From positions 868,001-932,000 of the forward strand of contig OZ257246.1 of assembly GCA_965279595.1 (NCBI GenBank): a stretch of 64,000 bases of DNA. The letters run 5' to 3'. The notes beneath the pieces are model-generated. The model was not told the origin of the DNA, did no database searches, and worked only from the letters and a program-made list of their open reading frames with translations. Each line of letters begins with the position of its first letter. The stretch's first letter is position 1. The translations under genes were made by a program, and so were the position numbers. This stretch comes from CAIKLP01 sp965279595. GTDB lineage: Bacteria; Bacteroidota; Bacteroidia; Sphingobacteriales; Sphingobacteriaceae. Shown here piece by piece: positions 51,493 through 59,521 of this stretch.

Positions 51493-51549
51493 AGCCTTTA
51501 GAACGTTAAATTTAAGGATTTGGTTTGATATATTCGGGTTTTAATAAGG

Positions 51550-51577
51550 TTGTTACAATCAACATTAACTATCTTTG
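51550..51577 (+). promoter_or_regulatory. Promoter of the MBL-fold/rhodanese gene
   Basis: TTG (51550-51552), 17-nt spacer, TATCTTTG (51570-51577), an exact -7 match 15 bp before the ATG. A short AAGGAA purine stretch (51587-51592) sits directly before the start codon. Confidence 0.6.
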
Positions 51578-51592
51578 TAAAAAAATAAGGAA

Positions 51593-52993
51593 ATGCAAAT
51601 AGAACAAATTTATACAGGTTGTTTAGCTCAAGGTACTTATTATATCGTAAGTGGTAACGAGGCTATTATAATAGATCCCTTAAGAGAAATAAAACCCTAT
51701 TTAGAAAGAGCTGCAAGAGATGGCGTAAAAATAAAATATGTTTTAGAAACGCATTTCCATGCAGATTTTGTGAGTGGACATTTAGATTTAGCAAAGGCAA
51801 CAGGTGCAAGCATTGTTTATGGACCAACCGCCAATCCATCATTTGAAGCTCATATTGCACATGATGGGGAAATCTTAAGTTTAGGTGATATCAAAATAAA
51901 AGTACTTCATACTCCGGGTCATACTATGGAAAGCACTTGTTATCTTTTGTTTGATGAGCAAGGAAAAGAGCATTCTATATTTACTGGTGATACGCTTTTT
52001 ATCGGGGATGTAGGTAGACCAGATTTGGCTCAGAAAGCAGCACACTTAACACAGGAGCAACTAGCAGCATTGTTATTTCATTCGCTACGAGATAAGGTAA
52101 TGACATTACCTAATGAGGTAATTGTTTATCCTGCCCATGGTGCTGGTTCAGCATGTGGAAAGAACATGAGCAAAGAAACGGTTTCAACTATAGCTGATCA
52201 GAAGGCATTTAATTATGCTTTAAGAGCAAATATGACAGAGGCAGAATTTATAAAAGAAGTAACAGATGGTTTAGCACCACCACCTTCTTATTTTCCTTTA
52301 AATGTAGCGATGAATAAAGGTGGTTATGATAGTATCAATACCGTTTTAGAAAGAGGTTTGATTGCGATGAGTCCTACAGAATTTGAAGTTGCTGCTAATG
52401 AAACTGGAGCAGTAATTTTAGACACAAGAAATGCAGATGTTTTTAAAAATGCATTTATACCTAATGCAATTAATATTGGTTTAGATGGACAATTTGCACC
52501 ATGGGTTGGAGCTTTAATTCCTGATATCAAACAAACTATTTTGTTAGTAACTGATTTAGGAAAAGAAGAAGAAACCATTACCCGCTTAGCAAGAGTGGGC
52601 TATGATTATGTGATTGGATATTTAAAAGAAGGAATTGAATCATGGAAAAAAGAAGGAAAAGAAACAGAGTCTGTGAATAGAATTTCTGCTGAAGAATTTG
52701 CAAATAAAGTAGATGTTAAAAATGATATGATTATTGATGTTAGAAAACCATCTGAGTTTGAAACTTCACATATTGAAAACGCAAATAATTTACCTCTCGA
52801 TTTTATCAATTCAGAATTAGCCTCTTTTCCTAAAGACAAACATTTTTTTATGCATTGTGCAGGGGGTTATAGAAGTATGATAGCTGCATCAATATTGAAA
52901 GCAAGAGGCTGGGATAATTTTACTGAAATTGCAGGTGGTTTTAATGCAATTGCAAAAACTAATTTGCCACAAGAAGTGGGGATAGTAAAATAA
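51593..52993 (+). CDS. MBL-fold hydrolase with two rhodanese domains (persulfide dioxygenase/sulfurtransferase-like)
   Basis: A 466-residue enzyme likely handling glutathione or other persulfides. The N-terminal metallo-beta-lactamase domain carries THFHADFVSGH (53-63: His54, His56, Asp58, His63), TPGH (His110), TGDTLF (Asp133) and PAHGAG (His182), as in ETHE1/Blh-type proteins. Rhodanese domain 1 (about 262-350) has LDTRNADVF but no catalytic cysteine: the loop reads VTDLGKEEE. Rhodanese domain 2 (about 365-460) has the active loop HCAGGYRS with Cys422. So one rhodanese is probably structural and one active. Monocistronic, with a clear promoter and terminator. Confidence 0.9.
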   Translation: MQIEQIYTGCLAQGTYYIVSGNEAIIIDPLREIKPYLERAARDGVKIKYVLETHFHADFVSGHLDLAKATGASIVYGPTANPSFEAHIAHDGEILSLGDIKIKVLHTPGHTMESTCYLLFDEQGKEHSIFTGDTLFIGDVGRPDLAQKAAHLTQEQLAALLFHSLRDKVMTLPNEVIVYPAHGAGSACGKNMSKETVSTIADQKAFNYALRANMTEAEFIKEVTDGLAPPPSYFPLNVAMNKGGYDSINTVLERGLIAMSPTEFEVAANETGAVILDTRNADVFKNAFIPNAINIGLDGQFAPWVGALIPDIKQTILLVTDLGKEEETITRLARVGYDYVIGYLKEGIESWKKEGKETESVNRISAEEFANKVDVKNDMIIDVRKPSEFETSHIENANNLPLDFINSELASFPKDKHFFMHCAGGYRSMIAASILKARGWDNFTEIAGGFNAIAKTNLPQEVGIVK

Positions 52994-53003
52994 GATAATT
53001 GTT

Positions 53004-53038
53004 AAAGGGTGATAAAGTTTTTTTATCACCCTTTTTTT
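53004..53038 (+). terminator. Terminator of the MBL-fold/rhodanese gene
   Basis: AAAGGGTGATAAA and TTTATCACCCTTT with a short T-rich loop, then a T-run, just before the convergent thioredoxin gene end. Confidence 0.88.
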
Positions 53039-53041
53039 GAA

Positions 53042-53527
53042 CTACTTTGTAAGTAATGTAGAATAAGGATTCCAAAGACTCAAAAAGCGCAATACTTTTT
53101 CTTCCGAATAACCTTTACCTTCTTCTAAATAACCAGAATCTTGGATATGTAATAATTCTCCATTATTATTTAGAATAACAAACACAGGAAACCCAAATCG
53201 GTTAGGGTTTTTATACTTTTTCAGAAAACTTTCATTTTTATTTTCTTTACTGTAATTAACATGTACCACTACAAAATCTTTGTTAATTGCTGAATCAATT
53301 TTTTTATTTTCTGATGAGAATTTATAAAAATATTTACACCATACACACCAATTCCCACCTACTTGAACTAAAATATTTTTGTTTTCTTTGTTAGCTTGAA
53401 TTTGTGCATCAGCAATTTGTTTGGTTGGGTCTGCACTTACATCATACAGTTCAAATTTTTTCTCTTGTGAAAAAATATTGTTAGTAAAAATAAGGAATAA
53501 GGAAATGAAGAAAAGTATTTTTTTCAT
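53042..53527 (-). CDS. Periplasmic thioredoxin-family protein
   Basis: A 161-residue exported thiol-disulfide protein. Signal peptide 1-20 (ends NIFSQ). The thioredoxin fold follows, with redox site NWCVWCKYF (Cys61 and Cys64) and the cis-proline loop near FGFPVFVIL. The CVWC site and the 'DAQIQANKENKNILVQVGGNWC' type start (shortened here) resemble the thioredoxin_7/DUF255 group. It is the last gene of a four-gene minus-strand run (methyltransferase, rarA, ATP-grasp, thioredoxin), 4 bp after the ATP-grasp gene. Partner unknown. Confidence 0.88.
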   Translation of the reverse strand: MKKILFFISLFLIFTNNIFSQEKKFELYDVSADPTKQIADAQIQANKENKNILVQVGGNWCVWCKYFYKFSSENKKIDSAINKDFVVVHVNYSKENKNESFLKKYKNPNRFGFPVFVILNNNGELLHIQDSGYLEEGKGYSEEKVLRFLSLWNPYSTLLTK

Positions 53528-53531
53528 GAGA

Positions 53532-54425
53532 TCAATTTTTTATGGTCATTAATTCTAAAAATGCTTGATAATAATTTTCCAAAGATTCTGGATGAGTATA
53601 GAAAAACAAATAAGGTTCAATGATTTCTAATTCCATCAATCTAAAAGTGTCTAAATGTGCAGTACCATCAACTCTAGCATACAAACAGTTTTTAGCGTAT
53701 TGGTTTGCAATTTTTTGCGCTTGTGCTAATAAATGATTGGGACATTTTGGAACGGAAATTTTACCACCAAAAAAATGTTGTATTCTGAACTCCCCCTTTT
53801 TTGCAGACTTTAATAAATGGTGTGAAAACTTCCCATTAAAAAAAACAAAAGACCATTCTCCTTCATCTAAAATTTCTTTTTGTAAGGGTTGAATTAAATA
53901 ATCCTCTTTGCTTAACCATTCATTGATGGTTGTTATATTTTCTGGTAAAGTTTCTCTGTTAACTCTGATGGTATTCATTGCACCTCCACTCACACAAGGC
54001 TTAATTACTATTTCATTACAATCAAACAGTTTAAAATAATCTATGCCTTCAATTTTAGAACCTTTAATTAAAATTTCAGTGGGTACAATGATTATACCCC
54101 CTTTTTCCATTTCTTTTAAATAATGTTTATTTGAATTCCATTTTATTTTTTCAGGAGAATTAAGCACGGGAATTCCTAAGCTTTCAATTTTGTTTAACCA
54201 ATTATAAAATAATTCAATTTTATCAACAAAATAATCCCAAGTAGATTTAATAAGTATACAATCAAACCCTGCCCAATTGGCTTTCGGATCATCCCAAACA
54301 ATAAAATGTGGCTCATGTCCTTTATCAGAAAACAATTTCTGAATCATTTCATCTTCATTTGGAACTTCAGAAACATATCTACCTACATCTTGATAAGTAG
54401 CAATTGCTATTTTTAGTTTTTTCAT
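53532..54425 (-). CDS. ATP-grasp enzyme of unknown substrate
   Basis: A 297-residue carboxylate-amine/thiol ligase-type protein. The N-terminal part (1-95) is a Rossmann-like domain (IAIATYQDVGRY, IKSTWDYF). The ATP-grasp fold follows: IVIKPCVSGGAMNT (ATP-binding lysine and Gly loop), IQPLQKEILDEGEWSFVFFNG, RIQHFFGG and the metal-binding end LYARVDGTAHL...LMELEIIEPYLFF. It resembles glutathione-synthetase/RimK-type and cycloserine-ligase-like proteins, but the substrate cannot be read from sequence. It lies 2 bp after rarA and 4 bp before the thioredoxin gene, so the three are surely co-transcribed. Confidence 0.87.
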   Translation of the reverse strand: MKKLKIAIATYQDVGRYVSEVPNEDEMIQKLFSDKGHEPHFIVWDDPKANWAGFDCILIKSTWDYFVDKIELFYNWLNKIESLGIPVLNSPEKIKWNSNKHYLKEMEKGGIIIVPTEILIKGSKIEGIDYFKLFDCNEIVIKPCVSGGAMNTIRVNRETLPENITTINEWLSKEDYLIQPLQKEILDEGEWSFVFFNGKFSHHLLKSAKKGEFRIQHFFGGKISVPKCPNHLLAQAQKIANQYAKNCLYARVDGTAHLDTFRLMELEIIEPYLFFYTHPESLENYYQAFLELMTIKN

Positions 54426-54427
54426 AA

Positions 54428-55702
54428 CTAATAATTGTATTTATCTTTCCACAAATTAGCGAGCTGTTTTCTTAATTCATTTTCCCTATTATTATTTCCT
54501 GGTTGATAGAAAACTTTGCCACTAATTTCAGAAGGTAAAAATTCTTGTGCTTTAAAATTACCTTCATAAGAATGGGAATATAAATATTCTTTTCCATATC
54601 CAAGGTCTTTCATTAATTTAGTGGGGGCATTTCTAATTGCAATTGGAACCGAGAGATCTCCGGTTTCTCTTACCAAAGCTAAGGCGTCATCAATTGCTGT
54701 ATAGGCAGAATTACTTTTAACTGAAGTTGCTAAAAAGATAACTGTTTGTGATAAAATAATTCTTGATTCAGGCATGCCAATATGATTCACTGCTTGAAAG
54801 CAATTATTGGCAAGTAACAATGCATTTGGGTTGGCATTGCCAATATCTTCAGATGCTAATATCAATAACCGTCTTGCTATAAATAAAGGGTCCTCTCCTC
54901 CTTCAATCATACGAGCTAACCAATACACAGCTGCATTTGGGTCACTGCCTCTAATTGATTTGATCAATGCAGAAATAATATCATAATGTTGTTCCCCTGC
55001 CTTATCATACAAAGCAATATTCTGCTGCACAATATTCATAACGCCTTCATTATTGATGATTATTTTTTCATCACCAAATGATTGAACAACGAGTTCAAAA
55101 ACATTTAGCAACTTTCTTCCATCTCCTCCTGAAAGACGAAGCAATGCTTCATATTCTTCAATCTCAATTTTTTTATTTTTTAGAATTTCATCTTTATTAG
55201 TTGCAATGTTTAATAGTTTAATTAAATCTTGTTTTTCTAACGACTTTAAAACATAAACTTGGCACCTAGAGAGCAATGCAGAAATTACTTCAAAAGATGG
55301 ATTTTCTGTTGTAGCTCCAATTAAAGTAATGATACCTTTTTCAACTGCACCTAATAATGAATCTTGTTGAGATTTACTGAAACGATGAATTTCATCAATA
55401 AATAATATTGGGTTTGCTGAACCAAAAAAGGAATGACTCTTAGCTTTATCAATAACCTCACGTATATCTTTAACACCAGAATTGATGGCGCTTAAGGCAT
55501 AGAATGGACGCTTTAATTGTTGTGAAATAATATTGGCTAAAGTTGTTTTTCCAACTCCGGGTGGACCCCAAAAAATCATGGAAGGAATACTTCCTGATTC
55601 AATGGCTTTTCTTAGAATTGCACCTGATCCAACTAAATGTGATTGTCCAATATAATCTTCTAAATCATTTGGTCTTAATCTTTCAGCTAATGGAATGGAC
55701 AT
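54428..55702 (-). CDS. rarA: Replication-associated recombination protein A (MgsA/RarA)
   Basis: AAA+ ATPase acting at stalled replication forks. The 424 residues begin with the family start PLAERLRPNDLEDYIGQSHLVG (shortened: AERLRP, YIGQ), Walker A GPPGVGKTT (46-54), Walker B with FIDEIHRF (101-108), GATTENPSFEV (sensor 1) and LSRCQVYVL. The C-terminal tetramerisation domain has SALIKSIRGSDPNAAVYWLARMIEGGEDP and ends in the QEFLP and FYQPG blocks. Length is normal (E. coli 447). Confidence 0.97.
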   Translation of the reverse strand: MSIPLAERLRPNDLEDYIGQSHLVGSGAILRKAIESGSIPSMIFWGPPGVGKTTLANIISQQLKRPFYALSAINSGVKDIREVIDKAKSHSFFGSANPILFIDEIHRFSKSQQDSLLGAVEKGIITLIGATTENPSFEVISALLSRCQVYVLKSLEKQDLIKLLNIATNKDEILKNKKIEIEEYEALLRLSGGDGRKLLNVFELVVQSFGDEKIIINNEGVMNIVQQNIALYDKAGEQHYDIISALIKSIRGSDPNAAVYWLARMIEGGEDPLFIARRLLILASEDIGNANPNALLLANNCFQAVNHIGMPESRIILSQTVIFLATSVKSNSAYTAIDDALALVRETGDLSVPIAIRNAPTKLMKDLGYGKEYLYSHSYEGNFKAQEFLPSEISGKVFYQPGNNNRENELRKQLANLWKDKYNY

Positions 55703-55712
55703 GGTTTAAAAT

Positions 55713-56423
55713 TTATGCTTTTCTGTAGATTGAAAAAATGGTTGGAATTTTATGTAAGTCTGGTTTGTTTTTTTTCCAGCTTTCTATCTTATCAGTTTTA
55801 ATAAATTCATTTTCATCAGTAATGTTTGCAGCAATTGATAAATAGGTATCGGGCTTACAACTTTTTACTACATCATCAAATAACTGATTATTTCTAAATG
55901 GTGTTTCCATAAACAATTGCGTTTGCTGCATTTTTTCAGCTAATCTTTCTAAGTCTTGAATTTTTTTTGAACGAGCAGCTTTGTCAATTGGTAAATAACC
56001 ATTAAAGGTAAATTGTTGTCCGTTAAAACCAGACGCCATAATAGCGAGTAATATTGATGATGGTCCTATAAGTGGTACCACTTTTATATTTCGTCTATGC
56101 GCTTCTGCTACAAGTTCAGCACCTGGATCTGCTATACCTGGGCATCCTGCTTCTGTTAATATTCCAACATTTATTCCTTGTTGTAGCGCGTCGAAATAAA
56201 CTTTCATTTCTTCTTGCTCTTTTTTGTTATAAACTAAAATGTTTAATTGATTTTGAGCAGTTGGAATGGCAGCAGCTTTTAAAAATGCACGAGCCGATTT
56301 CTCATTCTCAACTATAAAATGAGTTAAACTATGAATTGTTTGAATGGTTTGTTTTGCTAAAACTTGTTCAGGATTAGTTTGCTCTGAAATGTAAACTGGA
56401 ATTAAATATAAAGTACCCTTCAT
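55713..56423 (-). CDS. SAM-dependent tetrapyrrole-methylase-fold methyltransferase (RsmI-like)
   Basis: Likely a relative of RsmI, which 2'-O-methylates C1402 of 16S rRNA. I chose the ATG at 56423 (236 residues). A longer frame from a TTG at 56492 would add 23 residues before the family start GTLYLIPVYIS. Motifs: FIVENEKSARAFLK, the SAM-site loop GILTEAGCPGIADPGAELV, and the VVPLIGPSSILLAIMASGF stretch of the TP-methylase fold. FNGYLP and LFMETPFRNN follow. It is about 50 residues shorter than E. coli RsmI, lacks the C-terminal extra domain and has a variant N-terminus, so it could be the RsmI paralogue common in Bacteroidota. rarA follows 10 bp downstream. Confidence 0.85.
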   Translation of the reverse strand: MKGTLYLIPVYISEQTNPEQVLAKQTIQTIHSLTHFIVENEKSARAFLKAAAIPTAQNQLNILVYNKKEQEEMKVYFDALQQGINVGILTEAGCPGIADPGAELVAEAHRRNIKVVPLIGPSSILLAIMASGFNGQQFTFNGYLPIDKAARSKKIQDLERLAEKMQQTQLFMETPFRNNQLFDDVVKSCKPDTYLSIAANITDENEFIKTDKIESWKKNKPDLHKIPTIFSIYRKA

Positions 56424-56601
56424 CTTAAAATATTTGAACAAACTTAAGTTAAAATTTAAATAGTTTAGTGCTTTAAATGCTATATAGGGCAATAATGAAA
56501 TAAATAGTTAGGTTTATCAAATTTATTGCCTATATTGACGTTGAAGAGAAAAAATACATCTACCAAATATGTCGGTTTTTCTTAGACATATAAAAATTAT
56601 C

Positions 56602-58101
56602 ATGAAAACTTTAGGAACAAAACTAGGCCTTTTTGCTATGGCCGTGTTGATTTTAATATCAACCAAAGTGCAAAGTCAAGGTCTAAACGGACCCGGAATA
56701 AAATTAGGAGTATTCGGTAATCTTACAGAGTATGATGGAGATTTGGTTAACAAATCAAACTTCTACCGATTCAAGCACAATAAGCCCGGATTTGGAATTT
56801 ATTTATCAGAAAGGTTAAACCCTTCGTTTACCTTGGAGCAAAAATTTCAAATGTACACTACTTCATTTAAGCCGGAAGTTTTACCTGAATTTAAAGCTGA
56901 ATTTATCAACTTCAATTTAGGATTAAGATATAATTTCGCAAACGGTTATTTTATAAATGAAAGTGCTTGGGTAAATCCATTCTTATACGTTGGTGCTGGC
57001 GGTAGTAATATCAATTCAAATGCAAATTCGGGCTCAGTAAATGCTTTAAATATTGCAATGGGGGCTGGATTTATGTTTAAATTATCTGATAAAATTGCTT
57101 TAGAAACTTCTTCTATACTTAACTGGCCGCAAAATGATTCATGGGATGGAGCAACTGGTATAGATGAGTTGAATGATTTATCATTAGTTCATTCAGTTGG
57201 CTTGGTATTTAATTTAGGAAAAGCAAAAGATACAGACGGTGATGGTGTTTCAGACGGAAAGGATGTTGAACCAAATACTCCTGCTGGTGTGGTAGTTGAT
57301 AAAAATGGTAAATCATTAGATATGGATGCTGATAATGTGCCGGATTATTTAGATAAATGTAAAGACTTGGCTGGTATTGCTTCTATGAATGGTTGCCCTG
57401 ATAAAGATGGTGATGGTATAGCGGATGATGTTGACAAGTGTCCTGCAGCACCAGGTCTTGCTCGTTTTGGAGGCTGTCCTGATACTGATGCTGATGGAAT
57501 AGAAGATTCAAAAGACAAATGTCCCAATTTAAAAGGTTTAGATATTTTCATGGGTTGTCCTGATACTGATGGCGACGGAATTGAAGATTCAAAAGATAAA
57601 TGTTTAGATACTGAAAAAGGAATTAAAGTAGATAATGTAGGTTGTCCTTCAGATATTGATGCTGATGGTGTCATTGATTCAAAAGACAAATGTCCAACTA
57701 TTAAAGGTGATGTAAATAATTTTGGTTGCCCAGTTATTAAAGAGGAAGTTAAAAAGCGTTTACAGTTTGCAGCAAGAAGTATTTTATTTGAATCAAGTAA
57801 AGCTTCAATTAAAACATCATCATATCCTATGTTAGTAGAGATTGCTACCATCATGCAAGAGTATAAAGATTATAGTTTAAGAATTACTGGTCACACAGAT
57901 AATTCAGGTAAACAAGAATCAAATTTAATTTTATCTCAAGCAAGAGTTGATGCAGTTAAATCATATTTAATTATTAAGGGTGTTTCGCCTGATAAAATTG
58001 AAGCCATAGGTTTCGGTTCACAAAGACCAATAGCTGATAATAAAACAGTAACTGGAAGAGCAGAGAATAGAAGAGTTGAAATGGAATTGTTTTTGAAATA
58101 A
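56602..58101 (+). CDS. OmpA-family protein with thrombospondin type 3 repeats
   Basis: Outer-membrane protein that anchors the envelope to peptidoglycan. I chose the ATG at 56602, which begins the signal peptide directly (MKTLGTKLGLFAMAVLIL, cleavage near VQSQG); an in-frame ATG at 56569 adds 11 residues. Residues about 25-210 are a beta-barrel-like domain. Residues 215-385 hold calcium-binding thrombospondin-3 repeats (DTDGDGVSDGKD, DKDGDGIADDVDKCP, DTDADGIEDSKDKCP, DTDGDGIEDSKDKC, DIDADGVIDSKDKCP). Residues 395-499 form the OmpA C-terminal domain (SILFESSKASI, ITGHTDNSG, LSQARVDAVKSYLI, GRAENRRVEMEL). Stand-alone gene with its own terminator. Confidence 0.92.
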   Translation: MKTLGTKLGLFAMAVLILISTKVQSQGLNGPGIKLGVFGNLTEYDGDLVNKSNFYRFKHNKPGFGIYLSERLNPSFTLEQKFQMYTTSFKPEVLPEFKAEFINFNLGLRYNFANGYFINESAWVNPFLYVGAGGSNINSNANSGSVNALNIAMGAGFMFKLSDKIALETSSILNWPQNDSWDGATGIDELNDLSLVHSVGLVFNLGKAKDTDGDGVSDGKDVEPNTPAGVVVDKNGKSLDMDADNVPDYLDKCKDLAGIASMNGCPDKDGDGIADDVDKCPAAPGLARFGGCPDTDADGIEDSKDKCPNLKGLDIFMGCPDTDGDGIEDSKDKCLDTEKGIKVDNVGCPSDIDADGVIDSKDKCPTIKGDVNNFGCPVIKEEVKKRLQFAARSILFESSKASIKTSSYPMLVEIATIMQEYKDYSLRITGHTDNSGKQESNLILSQARVDAVKSYLIIKGVSPDKIEAIGFGSQRPIADNKTVTGRAENRRVEMELFLK

Positions 58102-58122
58102 AATAAATAGAATTCAAAAATT

Positions 58123-58168
58123 GGGTCTAAGCATCATGAATTATTTCGTGAAACTTAGACCCTTTTTT
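58123..58168. terminator. Terminator between the OmpA gene and the aminotransferase gene
   Basis: GGGTCTAAG (58123-58131) and CTTAGACCC (58154-58162) with an inner partly paired loop, then a T-run. It serves the plus-strand OmpA gene; the minus-strand aminotransferase gene ends 14 bp beyond. Confidence 0.85.
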
Positions 58169-58175
58169 ATTATGA

Positions 58176-59432
58176 TTATTTCAATTTGGCGATTGCTTTT
58201 TTTAATCTTTCAAATGATGCAAGAATGGTTTCTTTGTCAGCAGCTCCAACTGAAAGTCTGAACCACGGCGATTGTGTTGAAGTTCCGAATGCTGAAAATG
58301 GTACCATAGCTAATTGCGCTTCTGATAAAATATAAGAAGTAATATCCATGCTGTTTTTTAATTCTTTACCAGCTTCTGTTTTCATACCAGCAATAGAAAC
58401 TTTCACTGTTAAATAAATAGCACCCATTGGCTCAATAGAATCTAATGGAAAGCCTTCTGATTTTAATTTTTGAAAGCCTGCATGTAAGGCATCTAAACTT
58501 CCTTTCAATTTATTTTTGAAAGGTGTCATGAAATATTCAATAGCTTCAGTTTGTTTCAGGAAATCTGCAGTTGCAATTTGTTCGGCTTTAGGTGACCACG
58601 CACCCACATGGCCTAATATTGATTTCATTTTATCAATAACGGTTTGTGGACCAAATGCCCACCCCACCCTTACACCAGTAGCTGCAAATGATTTAGAAAT
58701 ACCATCAATATAAATTGTATAAGGTCTTAATTCTGGCCGTAAGTGAATAGGATCATGATGCTGATGTTCACCAAAAGTTAATGTCCAATAAACTTGATCA
58801 TATAGAATATATAAGGGTTTTTCATTTGCATCTCTCTGTTTGTTTTCTGCAATTACTAAATCACAAATTTCTTCTAAATCTTTTTTGGTAAACATGGTAC
58901 CTGTTGGATTTAATGGACTACATAAAGAAAGCAAAGTTGCGCCTTTTAAATGTGGAGCAATTTCTTTTGCGGTAGGCATGAAATTATTTTCAGCAGTTGT
59001 TTCAACCATGATGGCTTCTGCACCAGATAGATGACAGTAATGGTTATTGTTCCATGATGGTATAGGAAATACAACTTTATCTCCCGGATCTATTAATGCT
59101 AAATAGGTTGCATAAATTAATGGTCTTGAACCACCTGCAACTAATATTTCATCTGTGGAATAGGATAGGTTTCCTTTTAGTTTTAGAAACTCAGAAATTG
59201 AATTTCGCAATGAAAATTCTCCATTTGCAGGAGGGTAATTTGTATTTCTATTTTCGTAAGCAGTTGTAATAGCTTCTTGTAATGGCTTAGGTATTGGATA
59301 ATGTTGTGGGTCAAAATCCCCAATTGTTAAGTTGCAGATTTTTGAACCTGTTCTTATCATCTCGTTCACTTCGTTTCCAATCTTGATTATCTCAGAACCA
59401 ATTAGCGTCGAAGCCATTTTTGATACTTTCAT
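58176..59432 (-). CDS. Pyridoxal-phosphate aminotransferase, class I/II
   Basis: A 418-residue fold-type I aminotransferase, probably moving an amino group between an amino acid and a 2-oxo acid. Motifs: NLTIGDFDP, NYPPANGEFSLRNSISEF, LVAGGSRPLIYATYLALIDPGD, LSLCSPLNPTGTMFTKKDLEEI, the YILYDQVYW segment (Asp and Tyr contacting PLP), the Schiff-base lysine in DGISKSFAATGVRVGW, and the substrate-carboxylate arginine in SPWFRLSVGA. It resembles aspartate/tyrosine-type enzymes (subgroup I gamma), but specificity is not fixed by the sequence. Stand-alone gene. Confidence 0.9.
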   Translation of the reverse strand: MKVSKMASTLIGSEIIKIGNEVNEMIRTGSKICNLTIGDFDPQHYPIPKPLQEAITTAYENRNTNYPPANGEFSLRNSISEFLKLKGNLSYSTDEILVAGGSRPLIYATYLALIDPGDKVVFPIPSWNNNHYCHLSGAEAIMVETTAENNFMPTAKEIAPHLKGATLLSLCSPLNPTGTMFTKKDLEEICDLVIAENKQRDANEKPLYILYDQVYWTLTFGEHQHHDPIHLRPELRPYTIYIDGISKSFAATGVRVGWAFGPQTVIDKMKSILGHVGAWSPKAEQIATADFLKQTEAIEYFMTPFKNKLKGSLDALHAGFQKLKSEGFPLDSIEPMGAIYLTVKVSIAGMKTEAGKELKNSMDITSYILSEAQLAMVPFSAFGTSTQSPWFRLSVGAADKETILASFERLKKAIAKLK

Positions 59433-59521
59433 TGTCGTTGAGTTAAGAAGTTAAATATAACAAAATGATTATTACTTGGATATTTATTGCTGTTTTTTTG
59501 AATTAAGTGTATTTGCTACAC

